Below, piece after piece: positions 35,014 through 44,396 of a stretch of 63,991 nt of DNA. Numbering within the stretch: position 1 is the stretch's first letter; each line of letters begins with the position of its first letter. This DNA comes from Cryomorphaceae bacterium (lineage in GTDB: Bacteria; Bacteroidota; Bacteroidia; Flavobacteriales; Schleiferiaceae). The position numbers and the translations under genes were made by a program. The stretch lies in contig JAFMBM010000011.1 in NCBI GenBank assembly GCA_017858515.1, positions 1-63,991 of the forward strand, read 5' to 3'. A model generated the notes under the pieces. The model was given only the letters and a program-made list of their open reading frames with translations. It did no database searches and was not told the origin of the DNA.

Positions 35014-37493
35014 ATCGAATCTTGAGATATTTACGCCTCCTTCTCCTTATTGTAAGCATTACAGTATTGTCGACTGCCGTTATTGCACAGTCTACAAACG
35101 ACATAGAGTTAATTCCTGGAGTAGAATACGAAATAGGAGAAATTAGTGTCGTGGGTGGAGGTAACTTAGACAACTCCGTAATTATTCTGCTCTCCGGCTT
35201 ACAGGTTAATGACAAGGTTACTTTTCCAGGAGAGGCCATTCAAAAGGCCATTCAAAAGCTTTGGGATCAACGCTTGTTTGATGATGTTTCAATTTATGTG
35301 AATCGAAAAATTGGAAAGACGGTTTTTCTTGAGATTCACCTACGTGAACTTCCGAAACTTAGTAAATATGGAATTTTTGGAATACGTAAAAGCAAAAAGG
35401 ACAACATACGTGAAGAAGTAAAACTCTCTAGAGGACTGATTGTTACAGACAATCTGATTATTAATACTGAGAACAAGATACGCGACTATTACAGAGACAA
35501 AGGCTATTTAGATGCTAATGTGCGTATCGAACAGATACGTGATACTACCCTAAACAATGCAGTAACCTTAAATATCTATATCAAGGAAGGCGAAAGGGTA
35601 AAGATCAAAGACATTCACTTTAAAGGAAACGACAATATCAGCGACAAGAAACTCCGAAAGTCGATGAAAGAAACCAAGCGCAAACGCTTTTGGACCATTT
35701 TCAAGAGTTCTAAGCTGATTAAAGAAGAGTATAAGTCGGATAAGAAAAAGATCATCGAACGATACAATCAAAACGGATATCGGGATGCGCGAATTGTAAA
35801 AGACACCATTTATCAAGTCTCGAAAGACCGCATTGCCATTGACATAGAAATAGAAGAAGGAAGGAAATACTATTTTGGCAATATCGATTGGCTTGGAAAC
35901 ACCAAGTATCCGAATGAAGTATTAGATCGAATTACGCGTATTCGCAAGGGAGATATTTACGATGCTAAATTGTTGCAAGAGCGACTGTTCTTCGACCAGA
36001 ACGGAAACGACATCACTTCACTTTATCTCGACAATGGTTATTTGTTTTTCAATGTAAATCCAGTTGAAGTTCGGGTGGATGGAGACACCATTCACTATGA
36101 AATGCGCATGCGCGAAGGCCGTCAGGCAACCATTAACAAGGTTACAGTTAGTGGAAATGATCGCACCAATGACCATGTAGTCATGCGCGAATTGCGCACT
36201 AGACCTGGAGAACTTTTTAGTAGGTCTGATATTCAAAGAAGCTTGCGCGAACTTTCACAACTCGGTTATTTCGATCCAGCTAACCTAGAACCTGTTGTTC
36301 AACCAAATCCTGAAACAGGAACGGTAGATATAGAATATAAAGTAGTAGAGAAGTCAACCAGTCAGCTAGAACTTCAAGGAGGCTGGGGGGGAAATCGAAT
36401 AGTAGGTACCTTAGGTTTGAGCTTTAACAACTTCTCGGCAAGAAGTATTTTCGATAAAAAATCCTGGAAACCCCTGCCCTCAGGCGATGGGCAAACCATC
36501 AACCTTCGCGCCCAAACGAACGGAAGGTTTTTTCAATCCTATAGTTTCTCCTTCACAGAGCCTTGGTTGGGAGGTAAAAAGCCTAATTCACTTACCTTCT
36601 CTGTATTCCACAATATTCAATCGAACGGCTTGGCAAGTAGAGACGCAGGCTATCGATCTTTGAAAATCACATCCATCTCATTAGGATTAGGTAAGCGTTT
36701 GAAGTGGCCGGATGACTATTTCACCCTCTATACAGCCGCTGAATATCAAATTTTCAATATGAATCAGTATCAAACTGGTTTCTTGAGCTTTACTGATGGT
36801 ATTTCCAATTCATTGAACTTCAAGTTTGTATTAGGAAGGAATAATACTGATGTTCCCATTTTTCCGACCAAAGGCTCAAATTTGGCACTAACCTTAGAGA
36901 TTACACCTCCTTTTAGTGCTCTCAGTGGTAAAGATTTCGCTGGTTTACCTGATTCAGAAAAATTCAATTGGATTGAATACCACAAGTGGAAGTTCAACGG
37001 CGATTGGTTTGCTGAACTTGCTAAAAACTTTGTATTAAGAACCCGAATGGAGTTTGGAATATTAGGCTTTTACAATGAAGACATAGGGCTTCCCCCTTTT
37101 GAAAGATTTTATGTTGGTGGAGATGGATTGCAAAACTTCGTAATCGATGGTAGAGAAATTATTGGCCTACGAGGATATCCGAACAACTCACTTTCAAGTA
37201 ATATTGGTGATCCTCTTTACAATAAATTCATCTTTGAACTTCGTTACCTCATCTCTCCAAACCCACAAGCACAAGTATTTGCCCTAGCATTTGCAGAAGG
37301 TGGTGATAGCTACAGAAATTTTGAAACGTTTAACCCTTTCTTATTAAAGCGCTCATTGGGAGGAGGAGTGCGCATATTCATGCCTATGTTCGGCTTGCTA
37401 GGTATAGATTTTGGATATGGATTCGACCCAATACCTGGTGCTATCAATCCAAGTGGTTGGAATACGCATTTCATAATTGGACAACAATTCTAA
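35010..37493 (+). CDS. bamA: Outer-membrane assembly factor BamA
   Basis: 827 residues of the Omp85 family. The signal peptide ends near AVIAQ, about five POTRA repeats occupy residues 30-450, and a C-terminal 16-strand barrel follows with GGGVRIFMPMFGLLGIDFGYGF near the end. It inserts beta-barrel proteins into the outer membrane. The start is a GTG whose GTGA overlaps the uppS stop; no ATG fits the signal peptide. Two OmpH/Skp genes follow directly, so the chaperones and the assembly machine are co-expressed. Confidence 0.96.
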   Translation: MNRILRYLRLLLLIVSITVLSTAVIAQSTNDIELIPGVEYEIGEISVVGGGNLDNSVIILLSGLQVNDKVTFPGEAIQKAIQKLWDQRLFDDVSIYVNRKIGKTVFLEIHLRELPKLSKYGIFGIRKSKKDNIREEVKLSRGLIVTDNLIINTENKIRDYYRDKGYLDANVRIEQIRDTTLNNAVTLNIYIKEGERVKIKDIHFKGNDNISDKKLRKSMKETKRKRFWTIFKSSKLIKEEYKSDKKKIIERYNQNGYRDARIVKDTIYQVSKDRIAIDIEIEEGRKYYFGNIDWLGNTKYPNEVLDRITRIRKGDIYDAKLLQERLFFDQNGNDITSLYLDNGYLFFNVNPVEVRVDGDTIHYEMRMREGRQATINKVTVSGNDRTNDHVVMRELRTRPGELFSRSDIQRSLRELSQLGYFDPANLEPVVQPNPETGTVDIEYKVVEKSTSQLELQGGWGGNRIVGTLGLSFNNFSARSIFDKKSWKPLPSGDGQTINLRAQTNGRFFQSYSFSFTEPWLGGKKPNSLTFSVFHNIQSNGLASRDAGYRSLKITSISLGLGKRLKWPDDYFTLYTAAEYQIFNMNQYQTGFLSFTDGISNSLNFKFVLGRNNTDVPIFPTKGSNLALTLEITPPFSALSGKDFAGLPDSEKFNWIEYHKWKFNGDWFAELAKNFVLRTRMEFGILGFYNEDIGLPPFERFYVGGDGLQNFVIDGREIIGLRGYPNNSLSSNIGDPLYNKFIFELRYLISPNPQAQVFALAFAEGGDSYRNFETFNPFLLKRSLGGGVRIFMPMFGLLGIDFGYGFDPIPGAINPSGWNTHFIIGQQF

Positions 37494-37505
37494 AATTCCT
37501 TAATC

Positions 37506-38018
37506 ATGAAGAATTTCAAAGCATTACTGCTTACTTTTGCCGTCGTTTTTTCTGTTGGATTAAGTGCCCAAAGGTTAGCATACGTAGATAGTCAGCAAAT
37601 TTTGAGTAAGATTCCCGAATATGCTCAAGCCCAAGGTCAGCTAGACAATATGGCTAAAACATGGGAGTCGGAAGTTTCTAAATTGCGGGCAGAAATAGAT
37701 GCAATGGAGAAGGCGTATCAAGCAGAAAAAGTGCTTCTTACTCCGAAACTTCAAGAGGAGAAAGAGAAAGAAATAGAGGCGAAGAGAAAAGCGGCACTAG
37801 AATTGCAACGCAAGTATTTCGGACCGGATGGCGAGCTCTTTAAAAAGAGACAAGAGCTTATAAAGCCTATTCAAGATCAGATATTCAATGCTGTTCAAGA
37901 TGTGGCTAGAAAAAAGCGATACGATATGGTTCTGGATAAATCAGGTGCAATTACACTGCTTTATGTAGATCCTTCGCTCGACATCAGTAACGATGTTTTG
38001 GAAAAAATGGGATATTAA
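37506..38018 (+). CDS. OmpH/Skp-family periplasmic chaperone, first copy
   Basis: 170 residues. A signal peptide ending in GLSAQ is followed by RLAYVDSQQILSKIPEYAQAQ and a long charged coiled coil (about 45-120, many Lys/Glu), then the family end KKRYDMVLDKSGAITLLY. It carries unfolded outer-membrane proteins across the periplasm. It is 12 bases behind bamA and has a paralogue immediately downstream. Confidence 0.93.
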   Translation: MKNFKALLLTFAVVFSVGLSAQRLAYVDSQQILSKIPEYAQAQGQLDNMAKTWESEVSKLRAEIDAMEKAYQAEKVLLTPKLQEEKEKEIEAKRKAALELQRKYFGPDGELFKKRQELIKPIQDQIFNAVQDVARKKRYDMVLDKSGAITLLYVDPSLDISNDVLEKMGY

Positions 38019-38033
38019 AATTTAGAAACAGAA

Positions 38034-38543
38034 ATGAAAATGAAAAAAGTATTATTTGCCATTGCACTAGCCCTTGGAATAACAGCTAGCGCACAAAGCA
38101 AAGTAGGACATGTAAATCTTGAAGTTGTTATTCAAGCCATGCCAGAGACAAAGGCTGCTGAAGGCCAATTGGAAATCTATGCAGAGCAACTCAATAAGGA
38201 TCTGCAGGACATGTATGTAGAATATCAAAGTCGCTTGAAAACTTTTCAAGATGCCGAGCCAGGAATGACGAAGCTAAATCGCGATTCAAAGGTTAAAGAA
38301 CTTCAAGAATTGCAACAGCGCATTCAAGAGTATGAGCAAAATATGGCTGTAGACTACCAAGGAAAGCAATCTGAACTTTTAAAGCCAATTATAGACAAAG
38401 TTCAAGCTGCCATAGATGAAGTAACTAAGGCACAGAAAATGGAATATGTAATAGATAGCTCTGAGTCTAAGAGAATTCTTCTTTCGGTAAACGGTGGAAA
38501 TGACCTTACTCCTTTGGTGAAAACCAAACTGGGTATTCAATAA
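38034..38543 (+). CDS. OmpH/Skp-family periplasmic chaperone, second copy
   Basis: 169 residues. Signal peptide ending in ITASAQ, then KVGHVNLEVVIQAMPETKAAE and a coiled coil (QLEIYAEQLNKDLQ ... LQELQQRIQEYEQN), ending with KAQKMEYVIDSSESKRILL. It is a diverged tandem duplicate of the previous gene, 15 bases downstream. murI follows after 23 bases. Confidence 0.93.
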   Translation: MKMKKVLFAIALALGITASAQSKVGHVNLEVVIQAMPETKAAEGQLEIYAEQLNKDLQDMYVEYQSRLKTFQDAEPGMTKLNRDSKVKELQELQQRIQEYEQNMAVDYQGKQSELLKPIIDKVQAAIDEVTKAQKMEYVIDSSESKRILLSVNGGNDLTPLVKTKLGIQ

Positions 38544-38566
38544 ATAGAGCGCATATCTTAGCTCTG

Positions 38567-39367
38567 ATGCAGCGCCCCATTGGAATATTCGATTCTGGCA
38601 TTGGCGGATTAACCGTCGCCTCTGCCATTCAGCAATCGATGCCCGGTGAGGCGCTGTTGTATTTTGGTGATACTGCCCATATGCCGTATGGCGACAAATC
38701 GGAAGATGCCATTCGATATTATTGTATCCGAATCGCGCAATTCTTGATGAAGCAAAACGCAAAAGTGATTGTTATCGCTTGTAATACAGCTTCGTCTATT
38801 GCATTTAAAGTAGTAGAGGACTTCGTAGATGGGAAAATTCCTGTTATAAACGTTATATATCCTGTAGTAGATTGGATTACCCAAAACCATTCGAACGGAC
38901 GCATTGGCGTTATTGGCACAAAGGGTACTATTCGAAGCGGCATTTATGAGAAGTTAATTCTAGAGCATTCGCCCAACGCCAATGTTCAATCCCTAGCAAC
39001 ACCTCTCTTAGCCCCGATGATTGAGGAGGGCTTCTTCAATAACAATATCAGTGCAACCGTCTTGAATTCTTATCTCTCAAATCGGAAACTGCAAAAGATT
39101 GACAGCTTGGTGTTAGCCTGCACCCATTACCCATTAATCAAAAAGGAAATCAATCAATTCTATCAAGGAAAAATAGATATTGTTGACTCTGCAGGGCTAG
39201 TAGCAAGCCATACAAAAGCTATTTTGGAAGCTCGTGGACTTCTTAGTCCTACCAAAAGACCAAGACACCATTTCTTTGTTTCCGATTATACTCAGGCCTT
39301 TGAAAAAAGTGCTAAGATGTTTTTTGGCAATAAAGTAAGTCTAACCGAGTCTAATTTTTGGGGATAG
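38567..39367 (+). CDS. murI: Glutamate racemase
   Basis: 266 residues. The start GIFDSGIGGLTVASAI and both catalytic cysteines are present: VIACNTASS (about residue 71) and LACTHYPLI (about 186). It supplies D-glutamate for peptidoglycan. It is the last gene of the nadK-to-murI run and ends tail to tail with the gamma carbonic anhydrase gene with no gap. Confidence 0.96.
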   Translation: MQRPIGIFDSGIGGLTVASAIQQSMPGEALLYFGDTAHMPYGDKSEDAIRYYCIRIAQFLMKQNAKVIVIACNTASSIAFKVVEDFVDGKIPVINVIYPVVDWITQNHSNGRIGVIGTKGTIRSGIYEKLILEHSPNANVQSLATPLLAPMIEEGFFNNNISATVLNSYLSNRKLQKIDSLVLACTHYPLIKKEINQFYQGKIDIVDSAGLVASHTKAILEARGLLSPTKRPRHHFFVSDYTQAFEKSAKMFFGNKVSLTESNFWG

Positions 39368-39886
39368 TTACTCTTCCTTAAACCAGGAAGAATACATTAC
39401 GTAATTATTTGCAATCCTACTGATTTCTCCTTCAAATAAGCTCGGATCCACTTCTTTAACCTTTTTTGCAGGTACACCGGCATAAACGCTTCCACTTTTA
39501 ACATGTGTGCCTTCTAACACTACTGCACCCGCTGCGATGATGCTCTTTGATTCCACTATGCATCCATCCATTACAATTGCACCCATGCCAATTAAAACAT
39601 AATCCTCTATAGTGCAGCCATGTACCATAGCACTATGGCCAATAGAAACGTAATTACCAATCTGAGTAGCATGCTTCAAATAAGTGCAATGAATTACAGC
39701 ATTGTCTTGGATATTAACCTGATCTCCTATACGAATAGAATTCACATCCCCTCTAATGACCGCATTAAACCAAACACTACAGCGCGCACCCATTACAACA
39801 TCTCCAACAATTGTAGCGTTTTCTGCTAGATAACAATCTTCCCCCATTTCAGGAGTCTTGCCCTGTACTTCTTTTATCAATGCCAT
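39368..39886 (-). CDS. Gamma carbonic anhydrase family protein
   Basis: 172 residues of left-handed beta-helix (hexapeptide repeats such as IVGDVV, SIRIGD, VLIGMGA). Three histidines in the family positions are visible: H in VIHCTYLKHATQIG, and GHSAMVHG. Members bind a metal at the trimer interface; many are carbonic anhydrase-like but untested. The start at 39886 faces the NifU-like gene 38 bases away. Confidence 0.93.
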   Translation of the reverse strand: MALIKEVQGKTPEMGEDCYLAENATIVGDVVMGARCSVWFNAVIRGDVNSIRIGDQVNIQDNAVIHCTYLKHATQIGNYVSIGHSAMVHGCTIEDYVLIGMGAIVMDGCIVESKSIIAAGAVVLEGTHVKSGSVYAGVPAKKVKEVDPSLFEGEISRIANNYVMYSSWFKEE

Positions 39887-39897
39887 AGCTTAGGTAT

Positions 39898-39905
39898 TAC
39901 CTTTG
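39898..39905 (+). promoter_or_regulatory. Candidate minus-7 element for the NifU-like gene
   Basis: TACCTTTG, 19 bases before the ATG at 39925; no TTG at the expected spacing. Confidence 0.45.
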
Positions 39906-39924
39906 TCAAAAGTCTGATTTTTTC

Positions 39925-40548
39925 ATGGAGAATATTAAAAAAGCTGTAACCATTTACGCTGAAAGCACACCAAATCCAATGGTGATGAAATTCGTTGCAA
40001 ACAAAATGATCATTGAAGGGGATGCTCTAGAATATAAAAACATCGAAGAAGCCAAGGCTTCTCCGCTTGCCTATCAGCTTTTTCACTTCCCATTTATCAA
40101 AGAAGTCTTTATCTCTGGAAATTTCATAGCACTCGCCAAATTTGATGTTATTGCTTGGGAAGAAGTTTCTGCCGAACTGCGCGAATTTGTGCGAAACTGG
40201 CTTCATGAGGGCAAAAAAGTGGTAGATGAAAGTGTGAAAATCGCAACAGAAACCATCTCTCAGCCAGAGAAAGAAAGCAATAAGATTGTCTTACCAGAAT
40301 TTGAATCACTTGGCGAAATCGAACAAAGAATAGTTGAGATTCTGGATGAGTATGTGGCACCGGCTGTTTCGGCAGATGGGGGAATGATTCGTTTTATCTC
40401 CTACGAAGATAAAATTGTGAAAGTCTTACTCCAAGGTGCCTGCAGCGGTTGTCCTTCTTCCACGGCGACGCTAAAACAAGGTATTTCTGGTCTGCTTCAA
40501 AAAATGCTTCCGACTCTAGTAAAAGACGTTCAAGCCGTGAATGGCTAA
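39925..40548 (+). CDS. NifU-family iron-sulfur scaffold (Nfu type)
   Basis: 207 residues with two domains: an N-terminal Nfu_N-like part (TIYAESTPNPMVMKFVANK, about 9-95) and a C-terminal NifU domain with the cluster-binding GACSGCPSSTATLKQGI (C-x-x-C near 173-176). It acts in assembling or delivering Fe-S clusters. It leads a plus-strand group with TatD and asparaginase. Confidence 0.94.
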   Translation: MENIKKAVTIYAESTPNPMVMKFVANKMIIEGDALEYKNIEEAKASPLAYQLFHFPFIKEVFISGNFIALAKFDVIAWEEVSAELREFVRNWLHEGKKVVDESVKIATETISQPEKESNKIVLPEFESLGEIEQRIVEILDEYVAPAVSADGGMIRFISYEDKIVKVLLQGACSGCPSSTATLKQGISGLLQKMLPTLVKDVQAVNG

Positions 40549-40551
40549 TTT

Positions 40552-41325
40552 ATGATAGACACTCATTGTCATTTATACGCTGACGCATTTGATTTAGATC
40601 GGAAGGAGGTAGAAAAAGCTGCAAAGGAGATAGGGATTGAACACATACTACTTCCAAACATAGATATCGATTCCATAGAGGCTTTAATGAGTTTAAGAAA
40701 TAGCGACTCGAACTTTTATCGCGCAATGATGGGGCTCCATCCTTGTTCAGTGAAGTCCAATGATTTTAAAGAGCAATTATCCACTATAAAAAAGCAGCTA
40801 TTTAGAAATCCGACTGGATATTGTGCCGTAGGCGAAATTGGATTGGATCTTTACTGGGACAAATCAAGCTTAGATATTCAACAACAAGCCTTTAAGGAAC
40901 AGATTGAATGGGCCAAAGAGTTAAATTTGCCTATTGCTGTTCATGTGAGAGAGGCCTTTGAACCACTGTTTGAAATTCTTGATGACTTTCATGATACAAA
41001 GCTAAAAGGAGTATTTCATTGCTTTAGCGGCACCCTAGAACAAGCCCATAAAGCGCTTGCATACTCAGGATTTTACTTGGGAATTGGCGGAGTTCTCACC
41101 TTCAAGAACGCGGGTTTAGATAAATTTATTCCGCAACTACCTCTAGACCGAATTATACTTGAAACCGATAGTCCTTATTTAGCCCCCAGCCCTTTTAGAG
41201 GGAAGAGAAATGAACCCTCATATCTTAAATATGTGTTGAATAAAATGGCTGAATTATTTGAGATGGAAGAAGATTACCTTCGCAAGAAGACCTCCGAAAA
41301 CGCTCGTATACTTTTTTCCCTTTGA
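40552..41325 (+). CDS. TatD-family metal-dependent hydrolase
   Basis: 257 residues with the TIM-barrel amidohydrolase metal ligands: IDTHCHLYAD (H5, H7), GEIGLDLYW (Glu), HVREAF, HCFSG and ETDSPYLAPSP (Asp). TatD proteins act as DNases or in nucleic-acid turnover. It starts three bases after the NifU-like gene, and its stop overlaps the asparaginase start by four bases. Confidence 0.95.
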   Translation: MIDTHCHLYADAFDLDRKEVEKAAKEIGIEHILLPNIDIDSIEALMSLRNSDSNFYRAMMGLHPCSVKSNDFKEQLSTIKKQLFRNPTGYCAVGEIGLDLYWDKSSLDIQQQAFKEQIEWAKELNLPIAVHVREAFEPLFEILDDFHDTKLKGVFHCFSGTLEQAHKALAYSGFYLGIGGVLTFKNAGLDKFIPQLPLDRIILETDSPYLAPSPFRGKRNEPSYLKYVLNKMAELFEMEEDYLRKKTSENARILFSL

Positions 41326-42368
41326 AATTGCAGAAGCAACACATTCTCATACTTTATACAGGTGGTACAATAGGCATGGTACCAGACCCCACTACAGGAG
41401 TTCTTCGCGCCTATGACTTAGAAACACTTATGAAAGGAGTGCCTGAACTGAGCCGATTTCCATGTGATTTCGATTTTATCAGTTTTGATTCACCCATCGA
41501 TTCGTCAGACATGAACATTTCTTGCTGGCAACAGCTAGGCAAATGGATTGCGGATAGTTATTATGACTATGACGGATTTGTTGTGTTGCATGGGTCGGAT
41601 ACTATGGCTTTTACCGCCTCCATTCTGAGTTTCATGCTTCAAGGTTTAAACAAACCCATTATTCTCACTGGCTCTCAACTGCCCATTGGAGTTATGAGGT
41701 CTGATGCTCGAGAAAACCTTATTACAAGCATAGAAATAGCCTTAAGCCGATGGCCAGATGGAAGACCTAGAGTTCCAGAAGTAGCGGTTTATTTCGAATA
41801 CGATTTGTACAGAGGAAATAGAGTTTTTAAAGACAATGCTGAAGATTTTGAAGCATTTCGTTCAGCAAACTACCCAAAACTAGCTGAAGTAGGTGTACAT
41901 ATTAAGTTTAACGATGAAGCCATACTTAAGCCCATTGAAGGAAGTTTTCGCTTCTATCCAGAATTAAGCAATTCTTTAAATGTTGTATATCTATTTCCTG
42001 GAATCAGTCCAGATCAAATTCGGCATTCTTTAATTTCCAATCCATCTGAAGTGCAAATTTTATTGAGTTTTGGATCAGGGAACGTTCCTTCAGATGAAGA
42101 ATTTGTTAAAGTTTATGCTGAAGCAATTGAACTAGGAAAAGTTATAATCAATGTTACTCAATGCCGAATTGGAAGTGTTCGTCAGGGATTATACTCCGCC
42201 AGTCTTGCGCTAAAGGACATGGGAGTGGTAAGCGGATCTGACATTACAATTGAAGCTGCGATGGCTAAATTGATGCACTTATTGGGTAAAGGCCTTAGAA
42301 ATCAGGCATTAAAAGATGCATTTGTAATTCCTATATGCGGAGAGATGAAGGGCATTGAATTTTTGTAA
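41322..42368 (+). CDS. Type I L-asparaginase
   Basis: 348 residues. The two catalytic threonine regions are ILYTGGTIGM (near 10-19) and LHGSDTMAFTASILSF (near 88-103), typical of cytoplasmic asparaginase AnsA; it hydrolyses asparagine to aspartate and ammonia. The start appears to be TTG in a TTGA overlap with the tatD stop, since no ATG occurs before the first catalytic motif is complete. A tRNA gene follows. Confidence 0.93.
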   Translation: MKLQKQHILILYTGGTIGMVPDPTTGVLRAYDLETLMKGVPELSRFPCDFDFISFDSPIDSSDMNISCWQQLGKWIADSYYDYDGFVVLHGSDTMAFTASILSFMLQGLNKPIILTGSQLPIGVMRSDARENLITSIEIALSRWPDGRPRVPEVAVYFEYDLYRGNRVFKDNAEDFEAFRSANYPKLAEVGVHIKFNDEAILKPIEGSFRFYPELSNSLNVVYLFPGISPDQIRHSLISNPSEVQILLSFGSGNVPSDEEFVKVYAEAIELGKVIINVTQCRIGSVRQGLYSASLALKDMGVVSGSDITIEAAMAKLMHLLGKGLRNQALKDAFVIPICGEMKGIEFL

Positions 42369-42381
42369 CTTGCCGCGCCTT

Positions 42382-42399
42382 TGCATTGGAAACAATGCA
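42382..42399 (+). other. Small hairpin with GAAA loop between asparaginase and tRNA-Ser
   Basis: TGCATTG pairs with CAATGCA around a GAAA loop, just after the asparaginase stop and 15 bases before the tRNA. No T run follows, so it is not a standard terminator; it may be a processing or mRNA-stabilising structure. Confidence 0.45.
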
Positions 42400-42413
42400 G
42401 TAAAAGGTGAATG

Positions 42414-42501
42414 GGAGAGGTGGCCGAGTGGTCGAAGGCGCACGCCTGGAAAGTGTGTATACCTCAAAAGGGTATCGCGGGTTCGAATCCCGCCCTCTCC
42501 G
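42414..42501 (+). tRNA. tRNA-Ser (anticodon GGA)
   Basis: The acceptor arms GGAGAGG and CCTCTCC pair fully. There is a D arm (GGCCGAGTGG), an anticodon stem with loop CTGGAAA giving anticodon GGA, the long variable arm typical of class II tRNAs, and a T arm with GGTTCGAATCC. It is 88 bases long including the discriminator G; CCA is not encoded. It reads serine codons UCC/UCU. Confidence 0.97.
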
Positions 42502-42562
42502 CATTGAAGTTCTTATTATTTTTAGCCTCAGAAGTAAATCAAAAACAAACCCAAAAACACCT

Positions 42563-43399
42563 ATGAAAAAGGTATTGTCCATTTTTGCCCTTTCGGCACT
42601 GCTTTTAAGCAGTCCTATTGCTGCATTTGCTCAAGACGAAACTTCGTCTGAAACTACAGATCAAACGGAATATAGCTCTGCCTCAGAGGGTGCTCAAGAA
42701 GAAGCCTCTCCTGAACCAGAGTCTACTCCTGTGGCTGCTGCTACGAGTGTTGAAGATGCTGAAGTAGAAAAAGGTTTCCAACAAATTATTAAAGAGAAAT
42801 TTATACAAGGTGGCCCTGAATTCATGGGTATTGTACTTATTGCTCTTATTTTGGGTCTAGCCTTGAGTATCGAGCGTATCATTTATCTAAACTTGGCTAC
42901 CACCAATAACGATAAATTGTTGAATCAAGTAGAGCAAGCTCTAAGTAGTGGTGGAGTAGAAGCTGCTAAAGAAGTTTGTCGCAATACTCGCGGACCTGTT
43001 GCTAGTATATTCTATCAAGGTCTTGATAGAATGGACGAAGGAATTGAAATGGTTGAAAAATCAATTGTTTCTTATGGTTCAGTTCAAATGGGTCATATGG
43101 AAAGAGGTATTTCATGGATTTCCCTTTTCATAGCATTGGCGCCAATGTTGGGATTCATGGGAACAGTAATCGGTATGATCTCAGCTTTCGATGCCATTGA
43201 AGCAGCGGGTGATATCAGTCCATCTCTTGTGGCTGGAGGTATCAAGGTGGCACTTTTAACAACCGTATTCGGTTTGATCGTTGCCATGATACTCCAAATA
43301 TTCTACAACTATATCGTTGCCAAAGTAGATTCTATCGTTAATTCTATGGAAGACGCTTCAATTGGCTTGGTAGATCTTCTTTACAAATACAAAAAGTAA
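42563..43399 (+). CDS. ExbB/TolQ/MotA-family proton channel subunit
   Basis: 278 residues from the ATG at 42563 (the frame extends upstream through the tRNA). It begins with a hydrophobic leader (LSIFALSALLLSSPIAAFAQ) and an acidic Ser/Glu-rich stretch (25-70), an N-terminal addition common in Bacteroidota ExbB. Three membrane helices follow, with the conserved GGIKVALLTTVFGLIVAMILQ and IALAPMLGFMGTVIGM. It powers TonB-type transport using the proton gradient. First gene of a four-gene operon. Confidence 0.93.
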   Translation: MKKVLSIFALSALLLSSPIAAFAQDETSSETTDQTEYSSASEGAQEEASPEPESTPVAAATSVEDAEVEKGFQQIIKEKFIQGGPEFMGIVLIALILGLALSIERIIYLNLATTNNDKLLNQVEQALSSGGVEAAKEVCRNTRGPVASIFYQGLDRMDEGIEMVEKSIVSYGSVQMGHMERGISWISLFIALAPMLGFMGTVIGMISAFDAIEAAGDISPSLVAGGIKVALLTTVFGLIVAMILQIFYNYIVAKVDSIVNSMEDASIGLVDLLYKYKK

Positions 43400-43406
43400 T
43401 TCCATC

Positions 43407-43817
43407 ATGAACATTAACCAGATAGTACGCATTGGATCCTATTTGCTTATGGCAATAGGCGCCATTATGCTGGTGATGGTCTTCATGAATGGAGAGCAAG
43501 CGGTTGGACCGTTCCTTTCTTTTGGAAACGCATTAACCATCATCACTGTAATAGTAGCCGTTGTTTTCTCATTCTTGAATATCTTCAAGAATGCAAAACA
43601 AGCACGCAATACCCTTATTGGTTTGGGCGTTCTTGTTGTAGTTATGCTTTTAGCTTATTCAATTTCTTCAGGAGCTGACTTTGAATCCTTTAAAGGATTT
43701 GAAGTTACTGAAGGAAAAAGTAAAATGGTAAGTGCTGGTCTGAACACCTTTTACATTTTCTTTTTCCTAGCCGTTGGCAGTGTGCTCTTTGCGGAAATAG
43801 GTAAAATATTCAAATAG
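43407..43817 (+). CDS. Four-helix membrane protein of unknown function in the Exb operon
   Basis: 136 residues with four hydrophobic segments (about 7-28, 37-58, 68-87, 113-132) and a short soluble loop before the last. I do not recognise a named family. It sits between exbB and the first exbD with gaps of seven and six bases, so it is very likely a partner or accessory of that complex (inference). Similar small proteins occur in Bacteroidota ExbB-ExbD operons. Confidence 0.8.
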   Translation: MNINQIVRIGSYLLMAIGAIMLVMVFMNGEQAVGPFLSFGNALTIITVIVAVVFSFLNIFKNAKQARNTLIGLGVLVVVMLLAYSISSGADFESFKGFEVTEGKSKMVSAGLNTFYIFFFLAVGSVLFAEIGKIFK

Positions 43818-43823
43818 TATACT

Positions 43824-44396
43824 ATGGCAAGAAGAGAAGCACCCGAAATCAATGCAGGATCGATGGCAGACATCGCTTTCCTGTTGCTGATCTTCTTTCT
43901 CGTTACCACAACCATGGATGTGGATAAGGGGATCAGCCGCAAACTTCCCCCAATCATTGAGGATTTTGTTGAACCACCTCCACCGATAAAACAGAAGAAT
44001 CTTTTTACGGTTTTGGTTAACTCCAATGATGATATCCTAGTGAGTTATGGCCGGTCTGGAGCTGGAGCAGAGAATAGAGAAGAACGCTATGTTCAGCCAA
44101 CTGAAATACGTGATCTAGCCAAAGTCTTTATTTCAAACTTTGGAAAAGATCCATCTTCTTCAGATAGCCCTCAAAAGGCTATCATTTCATTACAGAATGA
44201 TAGGGGAACTTCTTATGAGATGTTTATAGCAATTCAGAACGAGCTCACCGCAGCCTTTACCGAACTAAGAGAGGAAGAAGCCATGAAAAAACATGGTAAG
44301 AAACTAGGAGAATTAAGTGCAAAGGAAGCCGATGAGATTAAGGATATGTATCCTCAAAAGATCTCAGAAGCAGAACCTGTAAATCTTGGAGGATAA
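43824..44396 (+). CDS. ExbD/TolR-family protein, first copy
   Basis: 190 residues: short cytoplasmic N-terminus, a single membrane helix SMADIAFLLLIFFLVTT with the conserved Asp (about residue 16) that takes part in proton conduction, and a periplasmic domain with a long acidic/Lys tail. Its stop overlaps the next start by one base. ExbD pairs with ExbB for TonB energisation. Confidence 0.93.
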   Translation: MARREAPEINAGSMADIAFLLLIFFLVTTTMDVDKGISRKLPPIIEDFVEPPPPIKQKNLFTVLVNSNDDILVSYGRSGAGAENREERYVQPTEIRDLAKVFISNFGKDPSSSDSPQKAIISLQNDRGTSYEMFIAIQNELTAAFTELREEEAMKKHGKKLGELSAKEADEIKDMYPQKISEAEPVNLGG

